Below are positions 1-5,587 of a stretch of DNA of 5,612 bases, piece by piece. The position numbers were made by a program, and so were the translations under genes. Numbering within the stretch: the stretch's first letter is position 1; each line of letters begins with the position of its first letter. Source of the stretch: Methanocellales archaeon (GTDB lineage Archaea > Halobacteriota > UBA148 > JAUWXC01); contig JAUWXC010000057.1 of NCBI GenBank assembly GCA_030616565.1, positions 1 through 5,612 of the forward strand, read 5' to 3'. Under the pieces are notes generated by a model, which saw only the letters and a list, made by a program, of their open reading frames with translations, was not told the DNA's origin and did no database searches.

Positions 1-1466
1 ATTAGTTCCACCTCCTCTGGCGCGGTGAGCAGAGAGGGATCGAACCTGTGCTCGATTTTCCTCGCCCTTTTCAAAATGCTGCACGCCCTTGCATGGGAAT
101 ACTGGATGAACGGCGCCCCCTGTTTTTCAAAATCCAGCGCCTCCTCCCATTTAAACGTCATCATTTTTTCTGGAGCGACCTTGATGATGTCGAACCTAAC
201 TGCCCCCATGCCGACGATTTCAGCGATCTTTCGCTTCTCCTTCTCGGATAACTCAGGTCTTCTTTTCTGGACTTCGATGTATGCCCTCTCGCACGCCTCA
301 TCCAGTAAATCATCCAGGTCGACTACAACGCCCTTGCGCGTGGACATCCTTCCTTCTGGCAGCGAGACAAACGAGTAGAACACTATCTCAGGCTCTTTCT
401 TTAATCCGAGTATCTTGAGAGCGCACTTGAGCTGATCCATCGATAACTTCTGATCCTCGCCGAGCACGTTTACCACGGCCTCTGCATGATCGAACTTCCA
501 GAGATGGTAGGCAATGTCTCTTGTCGTGTAGAGCGTGGTCCCATCGAAGCGCGTCAACACAAAGTCTTTTTCCACTCCGAATGAGGTTAGGTCGAGCGCT
601 AACGCACCATCCTCCTGCTTTATGTATTTGGTCTTTTTCAATTTCCCAAGGACCCCATCCACAGAGCCATCCATCACAAATTGGGATTCCCATACATACC
701 CGTCAAAGGTGATATCAAGCCGCTCCAGGGTTTGTTTTTGCCCATCGATGCATTTATTCACCACCCTCTTAAACTTCTTAATCGTTTTTGGGTCACCCGA
801 CTCATATCTGCTCAGTATTTGGGCAATTTGAGGCTCCACATCAGGATGTTCGGCAATGATTTCCGTTGCCTTCCGATAGTACCGCACGACATCATGGTCG
901 GGTTTATCCCTCTCCAATTTCGGTAATGCACTTCGCTCTACGTTATCATAACCCCAAACGATTGTGGCAACTTGCTTGCCCATATCATTCACGTAATACT
1001 GCACCTCGACATCGTAGCCGGCGTACCTGAGTATCCTAACAAGAGTATCCCCTATCATGGGATTCCGCCCTCTGCCGACGTGCAACGGCCCAGTTGGATT
1101 TGCAGACGTGTGCTCGAGAATGATGTGTTTGCCCCTCTCAGGAAGCGACCCGTACCTTTTGCCTCCTTTGATGATTTGTAGAATCGTTTGGTTCAGGAAT
1201 TCCCTGTTGACGTAAAAATTGATGTACGGTCCTTTGACTTCTACTCTATCAATCAACGTCTTCTTGGGAATTCGAATTTTTCGCGAGATATCTTCTGCGA
1301 TGTGCCCAGGGGACTTCTTGTACTTTGGCGCGAGTCTGAACGCAACAGACGATGCGAGATCGGCATAATCCGATGTCTCCAAACACAACGTCTCTATTTC
1401 ATAACCAGTTGCTTTGATGGCATCTCGCAATAGAGACTCCACTTCGCTCTCAAACTTGAGAAACAT
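1..1466 (-). CDS. argS: Arginyl-tRNA synthetase (class I), 3' end cut off by window edge
   Basis: Cytosolic enzyme that charges tRNA-Arg with arginine using ATP. I translated the minus strand from the ATG at 1466-1464 and found 488 uninterrupted codons running to the left edge. The N-terminal Add-1 domain (about residues 1-115) starts MFLKFESEVE and includes the KGPYINFYVN segment. The class I catalytic core follows: HTSANPTGPLHVGR at 119-132 contains the HIGH-equivalent HVGR, VLGEDQK lies at 334-340, and MSTRKG at 374-379 is the archaeal form of KMSKS. The start of the DALR anticodon-binding domain is visible, including GAVRFDIIKV (421-430) and QYSHAR (455-460). Family members are usually about 560 residues, so roughly 70 C-terminal residues lie outside the window. 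The start is supported by the family N-terminus and by an AAGTGAT ribosome site (1473-1479) six bases upstream. It lies 55 bases after hxlB, probably in the same operon. Identity is very secure; only the missing end is unknown. Confidence 0.96.
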   Translation of the reverse strand, partial: MFLKFESEVESLLRDAIKATGYEIETLCLETSDYADLASSVAFRLAPKYKKSPGHIAEDISRKIRIPKKTLIDRVEVKGPYINFYVNREFLNQTILQIIKGGKRYGSLPERGKHIILEHTSANPTGPLHVGRGRNPMIGDTLVRILRYAGYDVEVQYYVNDMGKQVATIVWGYDNVERSALPKLERDKPDHDVVRYYRKATEIIAEHPDVEPQIAQILSRYESGDPKTIKKFKRVVNKCIDGQKQTLERLDITFDGYVWESQFVMDGSVDGVLGKLKKTKYIKQEDGALALDLTSFGVEKDFVLTRFDGTTLYTTRDIAYHLWKFDHAEAVVNVLGEDQKLSMDQLKCALKILGLKKEPEIVFYSFVSLPEGRMSTRKGVVVDLDDLLDEACERAYIEVQKRRPELSEKEKRKIAEIVGMGAVRFDIIKVAPEKMMTFKWEEALDFEKQGAPFIQYSHARACSILKRARKIEHRFDPSLLTAPEEVEL

Positions 1467-1489
1467 GCCTATATCACTTAGATGTGCTC

Positions 1490-1500
1490 GATAATTATAG
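1490..1500 (-). promoter_or_regulatory. TATA-like box upstream of argS
   Basis: Reading the minus strand, CTATAATTAT lies about 30 bases upstream of the argS ATG in the hxlB-argS gap. Archaeal transcription normally starts some 22-27 bases after the centre of the TATA box, which would put the start near 1470 and give an almost leaderless argS message. It may act as an internal promoter in addition to read-through from prf1-hxlB. The call rests only on composition and spacing. Confidence 0.35.
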
Positions 1501-1521
1501 TTTGTGTTGACGTAAAATCCA

Positions 1522-2124
1522 TTATTCAAAATGTACTCTTTTCATTTCCTCCTCGGTGATGCCTTTTAACTTGGCAAGGTCAGAAATGATCGAATCCAGG
1601 ACCATGAGGGCGCTGCACTCAAATAGATTTCCGAGCGGGCTGAGTGGGGCATAAAGCCCCTTTTGCTCCCTGTCAAGGTAATTATTCTTCGGTACATCTA
1701 TTTTCGTTTTTCCTGGCACTTCCAGTATATGGTCGCAATATCTAGTCAATCTGGACTTTGGGCGGGAGGTCACTCCGAAGACGATTGCATGCAACTCTTT
1801 CGAGGTCTTGGCCCTATTGACGACATCCAGAGTCTCTCCAGAACCCGAGATCAAAATTACCGCATCTCCTGCATGCATTGCCGGTGCCGACTCGCTCACT
1901 ATGAAAAAAGCGTTGTACTTTAGATTGGTAAGCCTGGTTACCAATGCCTTTCCTATGAGGCCAGAGCGACCTGCACCGTAAACGTATGTGTATTTTCCAT
2001 CATCATCCAATTTATGTAGGTTTTCAACGAACGTCTTGACCTGCGCCCCCTGCATTTTATCATAAAGAGAGGTTATGTGGTCTATGGTCAGTCGCAGTGA
2101 TTTATAAAACATTTTTTCAGCCAT
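1522..2124 (-). CDS. hxlB: SIS-domain sugar-phosphate isomerase, 6-phospho-3-hexuloisomerase (PHI) family
   Basis: A soluble 200-residue protein with one SIS (sugar isomerase) domain. The phosphosugar-binding signatures are GAGRSG (50-55) and SGSGET (93-98), followed by the C-terminal PLGNLFE (163-169), which matches the P-(L/M)-G-(T/S)-x-F-E motif of PHI enzymes. PHI interconverts 3-hexulose-6-phosphate and fructose-6-phosphate. In archaea it commonly runs with hexulose-6-phosphate synthase to make ribulose-5-phosphate where the oxidative pentose pathway is absent. The partner gene is not in this window. Length fits the family (about 180-200). Two departures are visible: the loop that is usually GETTTPA reads SESAPAM (77-83), and about 20 extra residues (roughly 141-162) precede PLGNLFE compared with short homologues such as the M. 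jannaschii enzyme. The start at 2124 is favoured over Met5 because a GGAGTGA site lies nine bases upstream. SIS membership is certain; the exact substrate is inferred. Confidence 0.8.
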   Translation of the reverse strand: MAEKMFYKSLRLTIDHITSLYDKMQGAQVKTFVENLHKLDDDGKYTYVYGAGRSGLIGKALVTRLTNLKYNAFFIVSESAPAMHAGDAVILISGSGETLDVVNRAKTSKELHAIVFGVTSRPKSRLTRYCDHILEVPGKTKIDVPKNNYLDREQKGLYAPLSPLGNLFECSALMVLDSIISDLAKLKGITEEEMKRVHFE

Positions 2125-2133
2125 GGCAAAAAC

Positions 2134-2140
2134 TCACTCC
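2134..2140 (-). promoter_or_regulatory. Ribosome binding site of hxlB
   Basis: GGAGTGA on the minus strand, nine bases before the ATG at 2124. It decides between this start and the in-frame Met four codons later, and suggests hxlB is translated from a leadered, probably polycistronic message. Confidence 0.6.
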
Positions 2141-2143
2141 TTA

Positions 2144-2171
2144 CCTAATTTAAATTTATTGGTGAATTAGG
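2144..2171 (-). repeat. A/T-rich inverted repeat across the prf1 stop codon
   Basis: CCTAATT (2144-2150) and AATTAGG (2165-2171) are perfect 7-base inverted arms around a 14-base spacer in the prf1-hxlB gap. One arm contains the prf1 TAA stop; the other abuts the hxlB ribosome site. The spacer also contributes to the palindrome AATTTAAATT (2147-2156), which could pass for a TATA element. A weak RNA stem, a promoter element and chance in A/T-rich DNA are all possible. Confidence 0.35.
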
Positions 2172-3390
2172 CACTTGTCCTGAATCTCAGGATGGCGGCG
2201 ATTCCTCCAAACGCGTTCATCAGTTGTCCCCCTTCCTCGAAATCCGTTGAGATAAATTCTACGGTGGTGTTCATTTGTTCTGCCATCCCTGATAGCTCTG
2301 CGACGACATCTACACTTTTTTCTACTTCCAGGTTAGCGCCACATTTGGGGCATGCCCCTATCTCCAGCTTTTGAACCGTTTTTTCCTGCTGAAAATCGCA
2401 GCTGGTGCAACGCATGTGCACCCTAATCCGGCGCAAATCCTCGGAGAGCAATAGCGTGTCAACTGCGCCCAGTTTGAGGTTTTTTCTAACTTCCTCCTCT
2501 CCATAGGCAGCCAACTCCTGGTCGCTCACAAGCTCTTTCATGAATCTGTCCATAATGCGTTTTTCTTTGACTAAATCCAGGTCTTGAAGCGCATCAGAAG
2601 CGGCATCCACCAATTCATATAGTCCAGACTCGTCCGTGTACGATACATCAAATGATCCAAGAATCTTCGATTGCAATTCATGATGAAGACGCTCGCCGCC
2701 GACGAATTCCTCTTTCGTGGGACTTGGACCACCAATAAATAAGCCCTGAAAATCCTTCCTATCCACGTTGAGAAACACATCGTTGCTTGCTTTGCTAATC
2801 CTCTCGTAGAACTCATTGATGGCAATCAATCGCAATCGTTGGAATCGCTGTGCCGACTGGCCGCCTTTTCTTTGTTTGCCAGGCACATTGGATGTCAGAT
2901 GCTTTATAGGTTCGATATACTTGCCTCTGAGCAACCCTATGGTAGCCTCCCTTCTATCCAACACAAGTAAGCCGAACGTCTTTTTCTCCTTGAGCATCTC
3001 CTCTAATGGTGTGAGCACGAATTCAGAGCCGCAGCGGTACATGTACGCCGTAATGGGTTCCGGTGGCTCGAGAATTATCGTCTCCAGTTCGGTCTTATCC
3101 CCTCCTATGGAGATGGTTCCACAAAAGATTACCATTCCATCTTTAGGTGGCGTCTTGAAATACCTGAGTCTGGCCATGATGGAATCCAATGCGCTCTGAA
3201 CGTTGGTCCTGGTGGATTTTGACTTGATGTTCGCGGCCTGACCTCGCTCATCCCTCAGTTGCGCCACGACATCGAAAATCTGCTTATCTGGAGGGATGTA
3301 AATCGTGACCAGCTCCGTCCCTTTTCCGGTCTTTTCCCTCAGTTCCTCTAATTTTCGTTTAAATTCGTATTTTTTATGGGCGTCCGACAT
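2167..3390 (-). CDS. prf1: Peptide chain release factor aRF1 (archaeal class 1 release factor)
   Basis: Decodes all three stop codons in the ribosomal A site and triggers release of the finished protein. The 407-residue length is normal for aRF1. Domain 1 (about 1-130) has the stop-codon recognition elements: GTE (24-26, at the eRF1 GTS position), NIKS (54-57) and YxCxxxF (Tyr118, Cys120, Phe124). Domain 2 holds the universal GGQ (176-178) within PGKQRKGGQSAQRFQRLR, which acts in the peptidyl-transferase centre. Domain 3 (about 260-407) carries an intact zinc ribbon, with Cys328/Cys331 (CTSC) and Cys347/Cys350 (CPKC), as in many archaeal forms. The ATG at 3390 gives the usual MSDAHKKYEFKRKLEELR start and has a GAGGAG site (3397-3402) six bases upstream. 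It is the first gene of the leftward prf1-hxlB-argS set and is divergent from hypC. No key residue is missing. This gene is the strongest evidence that the DNA is archaeal. Confidence 0.98.
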   Translation of the reverse strand: MSDAHKKYEFKRKLEELREKTGKGTELVTIYIPPDKQIFDVVAQLRDERGQAANIKSKSTRTNVQSALDSIMARLRYFKTPPKDGMVIFCGTISIGGDKTELETIILEPPEPITAYMYRCGSEFVLTPLEEMLKEKKTFGLLVLDRREATIGLLRGKYIEPIKHLTSNVPGKQRKGGQSAQRFQRLRLIAINEFYERISKASNDVFLNVDRKDFQGLFIGGPSPTKEEFVGGERLHHELQSKILGSFDVSYTDESGLYELVDAASDALQDLDLVKEKRIMDRFMKELVSDQELAAYGEEEVRKNLKLGAVDTLLLSEDLRRIRVHMRCTSCDFQQEKTVQKLEIGACPKCGANLEVEKSVDVVAELSGMAEQMNTTVEFISTDFEEGGQLMNAFGGIAAILRFRTSA

Positions 3391-3409
3391 CTGTGTCTCC
3401 TCACATAAA

Positions 3410-3434
3410 TGGGTTTATGGGTTAAAATGGTTTG
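3410..3434 (+). repeat. Short degenerate tandem repeat (TGGGTTTA-like)
   Basis: TGGGTTTA (3410-3417) is followed directly by TGGGTTAA (3418-3425), then, after AA, by the related TGGTTTG (3428-3434). It lies close upstream of prf1 and overlaps its presumed promoter. It could be a repeated protein-binding site; at this length a chance origin is also plausible. Confidence 0.3.
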
Positions 3435-3447
3435 TCCACTGAGGACA
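3433..3447. promoter_or_regulatory. Possible operator: TGTCC-ACTGA-GGACA inverted repeat
   Basis: Perfect 5-base arms around a 5-base centre, extendable to TGG/CCA outside the arms if two T's are skipped on the left. It ends a few bases upstream of the hypC TATA-like box, where an archaeal regulator would compete with or help TFB/TBP. The function is inferred from position only. Confidence 0.35.
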
Positions 3448-3453
3448 CCATAA

Positions 3454-3462
3454 GATATATTA
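3454..3462 (+). promoter_or_regulatory. TATA-like box of the hypCAE operon
   Basis: GATATATTA in an A/T-rich run, about 44 bases upstream of the hypC ATG. A start some 25 bases downstream would give a leader of roughly 20 bases that contains the GAGGT ribosome site at 3492-3496. Confidence 0.5.
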
Positions 3463-3501
3463 GTATATGGGAAGGACAATTATGCGCAACTGAGGTAGAC
3501 T

Positions 3502-3723
3502 ATGTGTCTTGCAATTCCAGCAAAAATAATCAAGATAGATGGGCACAAGGCAATCGCCGATTTTGGCGGGTTGGAGCAGGAGATACGACTCGATCTGGTG
3601 GATGCCAAGGAAAACGATTACGTATTGGTGCACGTAGGATATGCGATCCAAACGATCGACGAGGAGGATGCCAAGGAGACGATAAGGTTGTTCAATGAGC
3701 TGGCCGAAAGCATAGAGGAGTAA
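3502..3723 (+). CDS. hypC: Hydrogenase maturation chaperone HypC (HypC/HybG/HupF family)
   Basis: Small cytosolic chaperone for [NiFe]-hydrogenase assembly. It binds HypD to build and carry the Fe(CN)2CO unit, then delivers it to the hydrogenase large-subunit precursor. At 73 residues it has normal family length. It begins with the diagnostic MCLAIPA; Cys2, exposed after Met removal, is the essential iron/HypD ligand. His44 in HVGYAI matches the second conserved family residue (His51 in E. coli HypC). The body is the expected small beta-barrel with a short acidic C-terminal helix. The ATG is preceded by GAGGT at 3492-3496. It leads a three-gene operon: its stop is one base before the hypA start. 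HypD, its obligate partner, is not in this window and must be encoded elsewhere. Confidence 0.97.
   Translation: MCLAIPAKIIKIDGHKAIADFGGLEQEIRLDLVDAKENDYVLVHVGYAIQTIDEEDAKETIRLFNELAESIEE
3715..3720 (+). promoter_or_regulatory. Ribosome binding site of hypA inside the hypC 3' end
   Basis: GAGGAG forms the last two hypC codons (Glu-Glu) and lies four bases before the hypA ATG at 3725. This arrangement couples hypA translation to hypC termination. Confidence 0.65.
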
Positions 3724-3724
3724 A

Positions 3725-4057
3725 ATGCACGAATATGGCATCGCTTGTGGCATAGTTGATACCGTACGTGATGTTGCAAGACAAAACAATGCAAAGAAGG
3801 TGTTAAAGGTTAACGTCGAAATAGGGGAGCTGACGTTTGTCAATCCCGAGCAACTCAAATTCTCATTTGAAGCCATTACAAGCGAAACCGAATTGGATGG
3901 CGCCAGGTTGGAGATTGACTCCATTCCAGCCAAGGTCAGTTGTTCCTGTGGCTATCTAGGGGATGCGGCGGGGTTCACATGCCCTAAGTGTGGGACGCCC
4001 CCAAAGGTCTTGCATGGGAGAGAGATCTACGTGAGAAACGTCGAAATTGAGGTGTGA
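3725..4057 (+). CDS. hypA: Hydrogenase nickel-insertion protein HypA
   Basis: Delivers nickel to the [NiFe]-hydrogenase large subunit after the iron centre is in place, usually with the GTPase HypB. At 110 residues it is full length. It begins MHE, with His2 (and neighbouring Glu3) forming the nickel site. The structural zinc site is in the C-terminal part: Cys73 and Cys75 (CSCGY) with Cys86 and Cys89 (CPKCG). The first pair is CxC rather than the CxxC of E. coli HypA; four cysteines are still present, so zinc binding should hold. The protein ends with the family strand REIYVRNVEIEV. It starts one base after the hypC stop and its TGA overlaps the hypE start, so the three genes are coupled. 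No hypB is visible, so nickel storage or GTPase function must be supplied elsewhere. Confidence 0.96.
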   Translation: MHEYGIACGIVDTVRDVARQNNAKKVLKVNVEIGELTFVNPEQLKFSFEAITSETELDGARLEIDSIPAKVSCSCGYLGDAAGFTCPKCGTPPKVLHGREIYVRNVEIEV

Positions 4058-5064
4058 TGGTGAAAGAGGTAACGCTCATTCATGGCGCCGGCGGAGAACT
4101 GATGCAGGAGCTCATCGTAGATGTACTTGCGCGTTTTAAAAACAAAAAAACGCCAGGTGGTATTGGACTTGATGCACTGGATGATGGTGCGATCATCTCC
4201 TTGGGTAACACCTCGCTCGTGCTGACGACCGATAGCCATGTGGTCAAGCCAATCTTTTTTCCTGGCGGTGACATAGGGCGCCTGGCAGTTTCTGGCACGA
4301 TTAACGACTTGGCGGTGATGGGCGCTAAGCCTCTTGCACTTTCGAGCGCGATGGTGATAGTGGATGGATTTTCGGTAGAGGATTTAAGAAAAATTGTGAA
4401 CTCAATGGACGAGACGATGTGCGAGGTAGAGGGAGCGATTGTGACGGGTGATACAAAAGTCGTTGAAAAAGGCGCGTTCGATGGCATCATGATCAACACC
4501 ACCGGGATTGGGGTTGCAGAAAAGCCAATTATGGATTCTGGATTGCGCCCTGGGAACAAAATCATTATAACCGGCACGATCGGCGATCACGGTTTTGCCA
4601 TACTGGCGCACAGGGAAGGATTTGACTTTGAGACCGCTCTGGTATCAGATGTATCACCGATCTGGTCCACCGTTCAAGCGGGGCTGCAGGTGGGAGGGAT
4701 AACAGCCATGAAGGATCCCACGAGGGGAGGTGTAGCGAATGCACTCAACGAGATGGCGAAAAAGAGCGGGGTGAGGATCGTCATAGAAGAGGAGACAATT
4801 CCCATAAATCCCGCTGTCAGGGCTGCATCCGAGATGCTTGGTATTGACCCACTTGAGATGGCCAATGAAGGTAAAGCCATCATCGGTGTGGAGGGGGATT
4901 TGGCAGAGGATGTGCTGGCCGCGGTCAGAAAAACGCGCTATGGCAAAGATGCCGTCATCGTCGGTGAAGTTCAAGAGGGCAAGCGGGTGATGATGAAAAC
5001 GGAAATAGGCGGCACAAGGTTCGTGGAAACTCCCATGGGAGATCCTGTGCCGAGGGTGTGCTAA
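4057..5064 (+). CDS. hypE: Hydrogenase maturation protein HypE (carbamoyl dehydratase)
   Basis: With HypF, HypE makes the cyanide ligands of the [NiFe] site. HypF carbamoylates the HypE C-terminal cysteine and HypE dehydrates it with ATP to a thiocyanate, passed to HypC-HypD. From the ATG at 4057 it is 335 residues, normal for the family. The PurM-like N-terminal half shows HGAGG (9-13), the ATP/Mg element LDDGA (41-45), VSGTINDLAVMGAKP (78-92) and TGDTKVV (130-136). The C-terminal half has DPTRGGVA (220-227). The tail is PRVC with the acceptor Cys335 last, as required (usual form PRIC). Possible starts are GTG4054, ATG4057 and GTG4060. ATG4057 shares one base with the hypA TGA, but its GAGGTG site (4049-4054) is only two bases away; GTG4060 would have better spacing. 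HypF is not in the window. The stop TAA overlaps the stop of the convergent protease gene. Confidence 0.96.
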   Translation: MVKEVTLIHGAGGELMQELIVDVLARFKNKKTPGGIGLDALDDGAIISLGNTSLVLTTDSHVVKPIFFPGGDIGRLAVSGTINDLAVMGAKPLALSSAMVIVDGFSVEDLRKIVNSMDETMCEVEGAIVTGDTKVVEKGAFDGIMINTTGIGVAEKPIMDSGLRPGNKIIITGTIGDHGFAILAHREGFDFETALVSDVSPIWSTVQAGLQVGGITAMKDPTRGGVANALNEMAKKSGVRIVIEEETIPINPAVRAASEMLGIDPLEMANEGKAIIGVEGDLAEDVLAAVRKTRYGKDAVIVGEVQEGKRVMMKTEIGGTRFVETPMGDPVPRVC

Positions 5065-5519
5065 TTACCGACCTCTTTTAAGATCATGTCCACGACAACA
5101 GGTACTGCTTTTGCCACCTCAGGACTCAGTTTCAACCTGATTTCGTCTGACCGTCGAATCTCGCAGCCGATGATGATTATCTCCTTCGGCATCCTCTTTG
5201 GCTGGATAATTCTGCCCATTTTCAAAACGTCTGCCAGACCGAGATCATGAAGCGACAGCAATGACATATTTGCAGGAGGCAGGTCTTTTTCAGTAAAGCG
5301 ATACACACTCCCAATTTCTCCACCGCTTTTAACGGCGTCGATAAGGATGACCTTGTCAGCACCCTCGATCAGGTTTAGGATGTCCAACCCTCCTGTGCCA
5401 GCATCAATCAACTCGACGTTGTTAGGCAAGCCTCTTTTCTCTAATTCCTTTAGAACGTGTACACCAAAGCCATCATCACCAATGAGCAAATTCCCACAGC
5501 CGAGCACTTGTATTTTCAT
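5061..5519 (-). CDS. [NiFe]-hydrogenase maturation endopeptidase (HyaD/HybD/HycI/FrhD superfamily)
   Basis: Nickel-sensing protease that removes the C-terminal peptide of a hydrogenase large subunit once nickel is bound, locking the active site. From the ATG at 5519 it is 152 residues, normal for the family (about 150-165). The N-terminus is the family signature GCGN-LLIGDDGFG (7-19). The three presumed nickel-contacting residues are present: Asp16 (where E. coli HybD has Glu16), Asp61 in LIDAV, and His91 in SLHDLG. The IIIIGCEI strand (114-121) is also typical. The ATG at 5519 is preferred to an upstream TTG (5525) because GAGG (5527-5530) is seven bases from the ATG but only one from the TTG. 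It ends in TAG, convergent with hypE and sharing the bases CTAA. Its target, a large subunit with a C-terminal extension, is not in the window, so I cannot tell whether it serves an F420-reducing, F420-non-reducing or other hydrogenase. Confidence 0.93.
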   Translation of the reverse strand: MKIQVLGCGNLLIGDDGFGVHVLKELEKRGLPNNVELIDAGTGGLDILNLIEGADKVILIDAVKSGGEIGSVYRFTEKDLPPANMSLLSLHDLGLADVLKMGRIIQPKRMPKEIIIIGCEIRRSDEIRLKLSPEVAKAVPVVVDMILKEVGN

Positions 5520-5526
5520 TATCAAG

Positions 5527-5530
5527 CCTC
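5527..5530 (-). promoter_or_regulatory. Ribosome binding site of the hydrogenase protease
   Basis: GAGG on the minus strand, seven bases from the ATG at 5519. It argues against the in-frame TTG at 5525, which would be only one base away. Confidence 0.55.
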
Positions 5531-5534
5531 ATAT

Positions 5535-5550
5535 GTGATGTCACTTGTGA
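5535..5550. promoter_or_regulatory. Alternating GTGA/TCAC half-sites, possible operator
   Basis: Three half-sites in alternating orientation with 2-base spacers: GTGA-TG-TCAC-TT-GTGA. They fall between the presumed TATA block (5560-5570) and the protease ribosome site, near the expected transcription start. The 2-base spacers make a hairpin unlikely, so if functional this would be a protein-binding site. Confidence 0.3.
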
Positions 5551-5559
5551 TTGTAGACG

Positions 5560-5570
5560 TTAAATTTTTA
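5560..5570. promoter_or_regulatory. A/T block, candidate (possibly bidirectional) TATA element
   Basis: On the minus strand it reads TAAAAATTTAA; a start about 25 bases downstream would give the protease message a leader of about 20 bases containing its GAGG site. On the plus strand TTAAATTTTTA lies about 24 bases before an ATG at 5588, the spacing expected for a leaderless divergent transcript. Confidence 0.4.
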
Positions 5571-5587
5571 GCCTCAAGTTATGTTGT

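Larger units (their letters stand above)
3391..3501. promoter_or_regulatory. Divergent promoter region between prf1 and hypC
   Basis: These 111 bases separate two genes read in opposite directions, so both must start here. The prf1 side has a GAGGAG ribosome site (3397-3402); its TATA element is unclear, with the minus-strand ATTTTAACC around 3420-3428 the best candidate. The hypC side has a clearer TATA-like box (3454-3462) and a GAGGT ribosome site (3492-3496) five bases before the ATG. A TGTCC/GGACA inverted repeat sits between the two presumed promoters. Confidence 0.6.

Noticed and set aside
25..1433. Several plus-strand frames of 60-117 codons over the first 1.4 kb
   Set aside because: The minus strand encodes a continuous 488-codon arginyl-tRNA synthetase across the same stretch, with all catalytic motifs.
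2571..3199. Plus- and minus-strand frames inside prf1
   Set aside because: They are out of frame with the aRF1 gene, which is complete and carries NIKS, GGQ and the zinc ribbon.
3432..3698. 88-codon plus-strand frame overlapping hypC in another phase
   Set aside because: hypC in its own frame has the full MCLAIPA signature, ribosome site and length; the overlapping frame resembles no family.
3460..3933. 157-codon open frame on the minus strand opposite hypC and hypA
   Set aside because: It is antisense to two genes with unmistakable family motifs, has no recognisable domain, and looks like a codon-bias shadow.
4080..4577. 165-codon minus-strand frame opposite hypE
   Set aside because: Low-complexity, Ser/Pro/Ile-rich translation of the strand complementary to a conserved gene; a shadow.
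5065..5080. Short CTCTTTT run after hypE as a terminator
   Set aside because: It is part of the protease coding sequence on the other strand, the T run is only four bases, and no stem precedes it.
5520..5525. TTG start at 5525 for the protease
   Set aside because: The ribosome site GAGG would be one base away, and the ATG two codons later gives the usual family N-terminus with proper spacing.
5525..5576. Direct repeat AGCCTCA at 5525-5531 and 5570-5576
   Set aside because: Only seven bases, two copies; one copy is explained by the protease ribosome site, and chance is a sufficient explanation.
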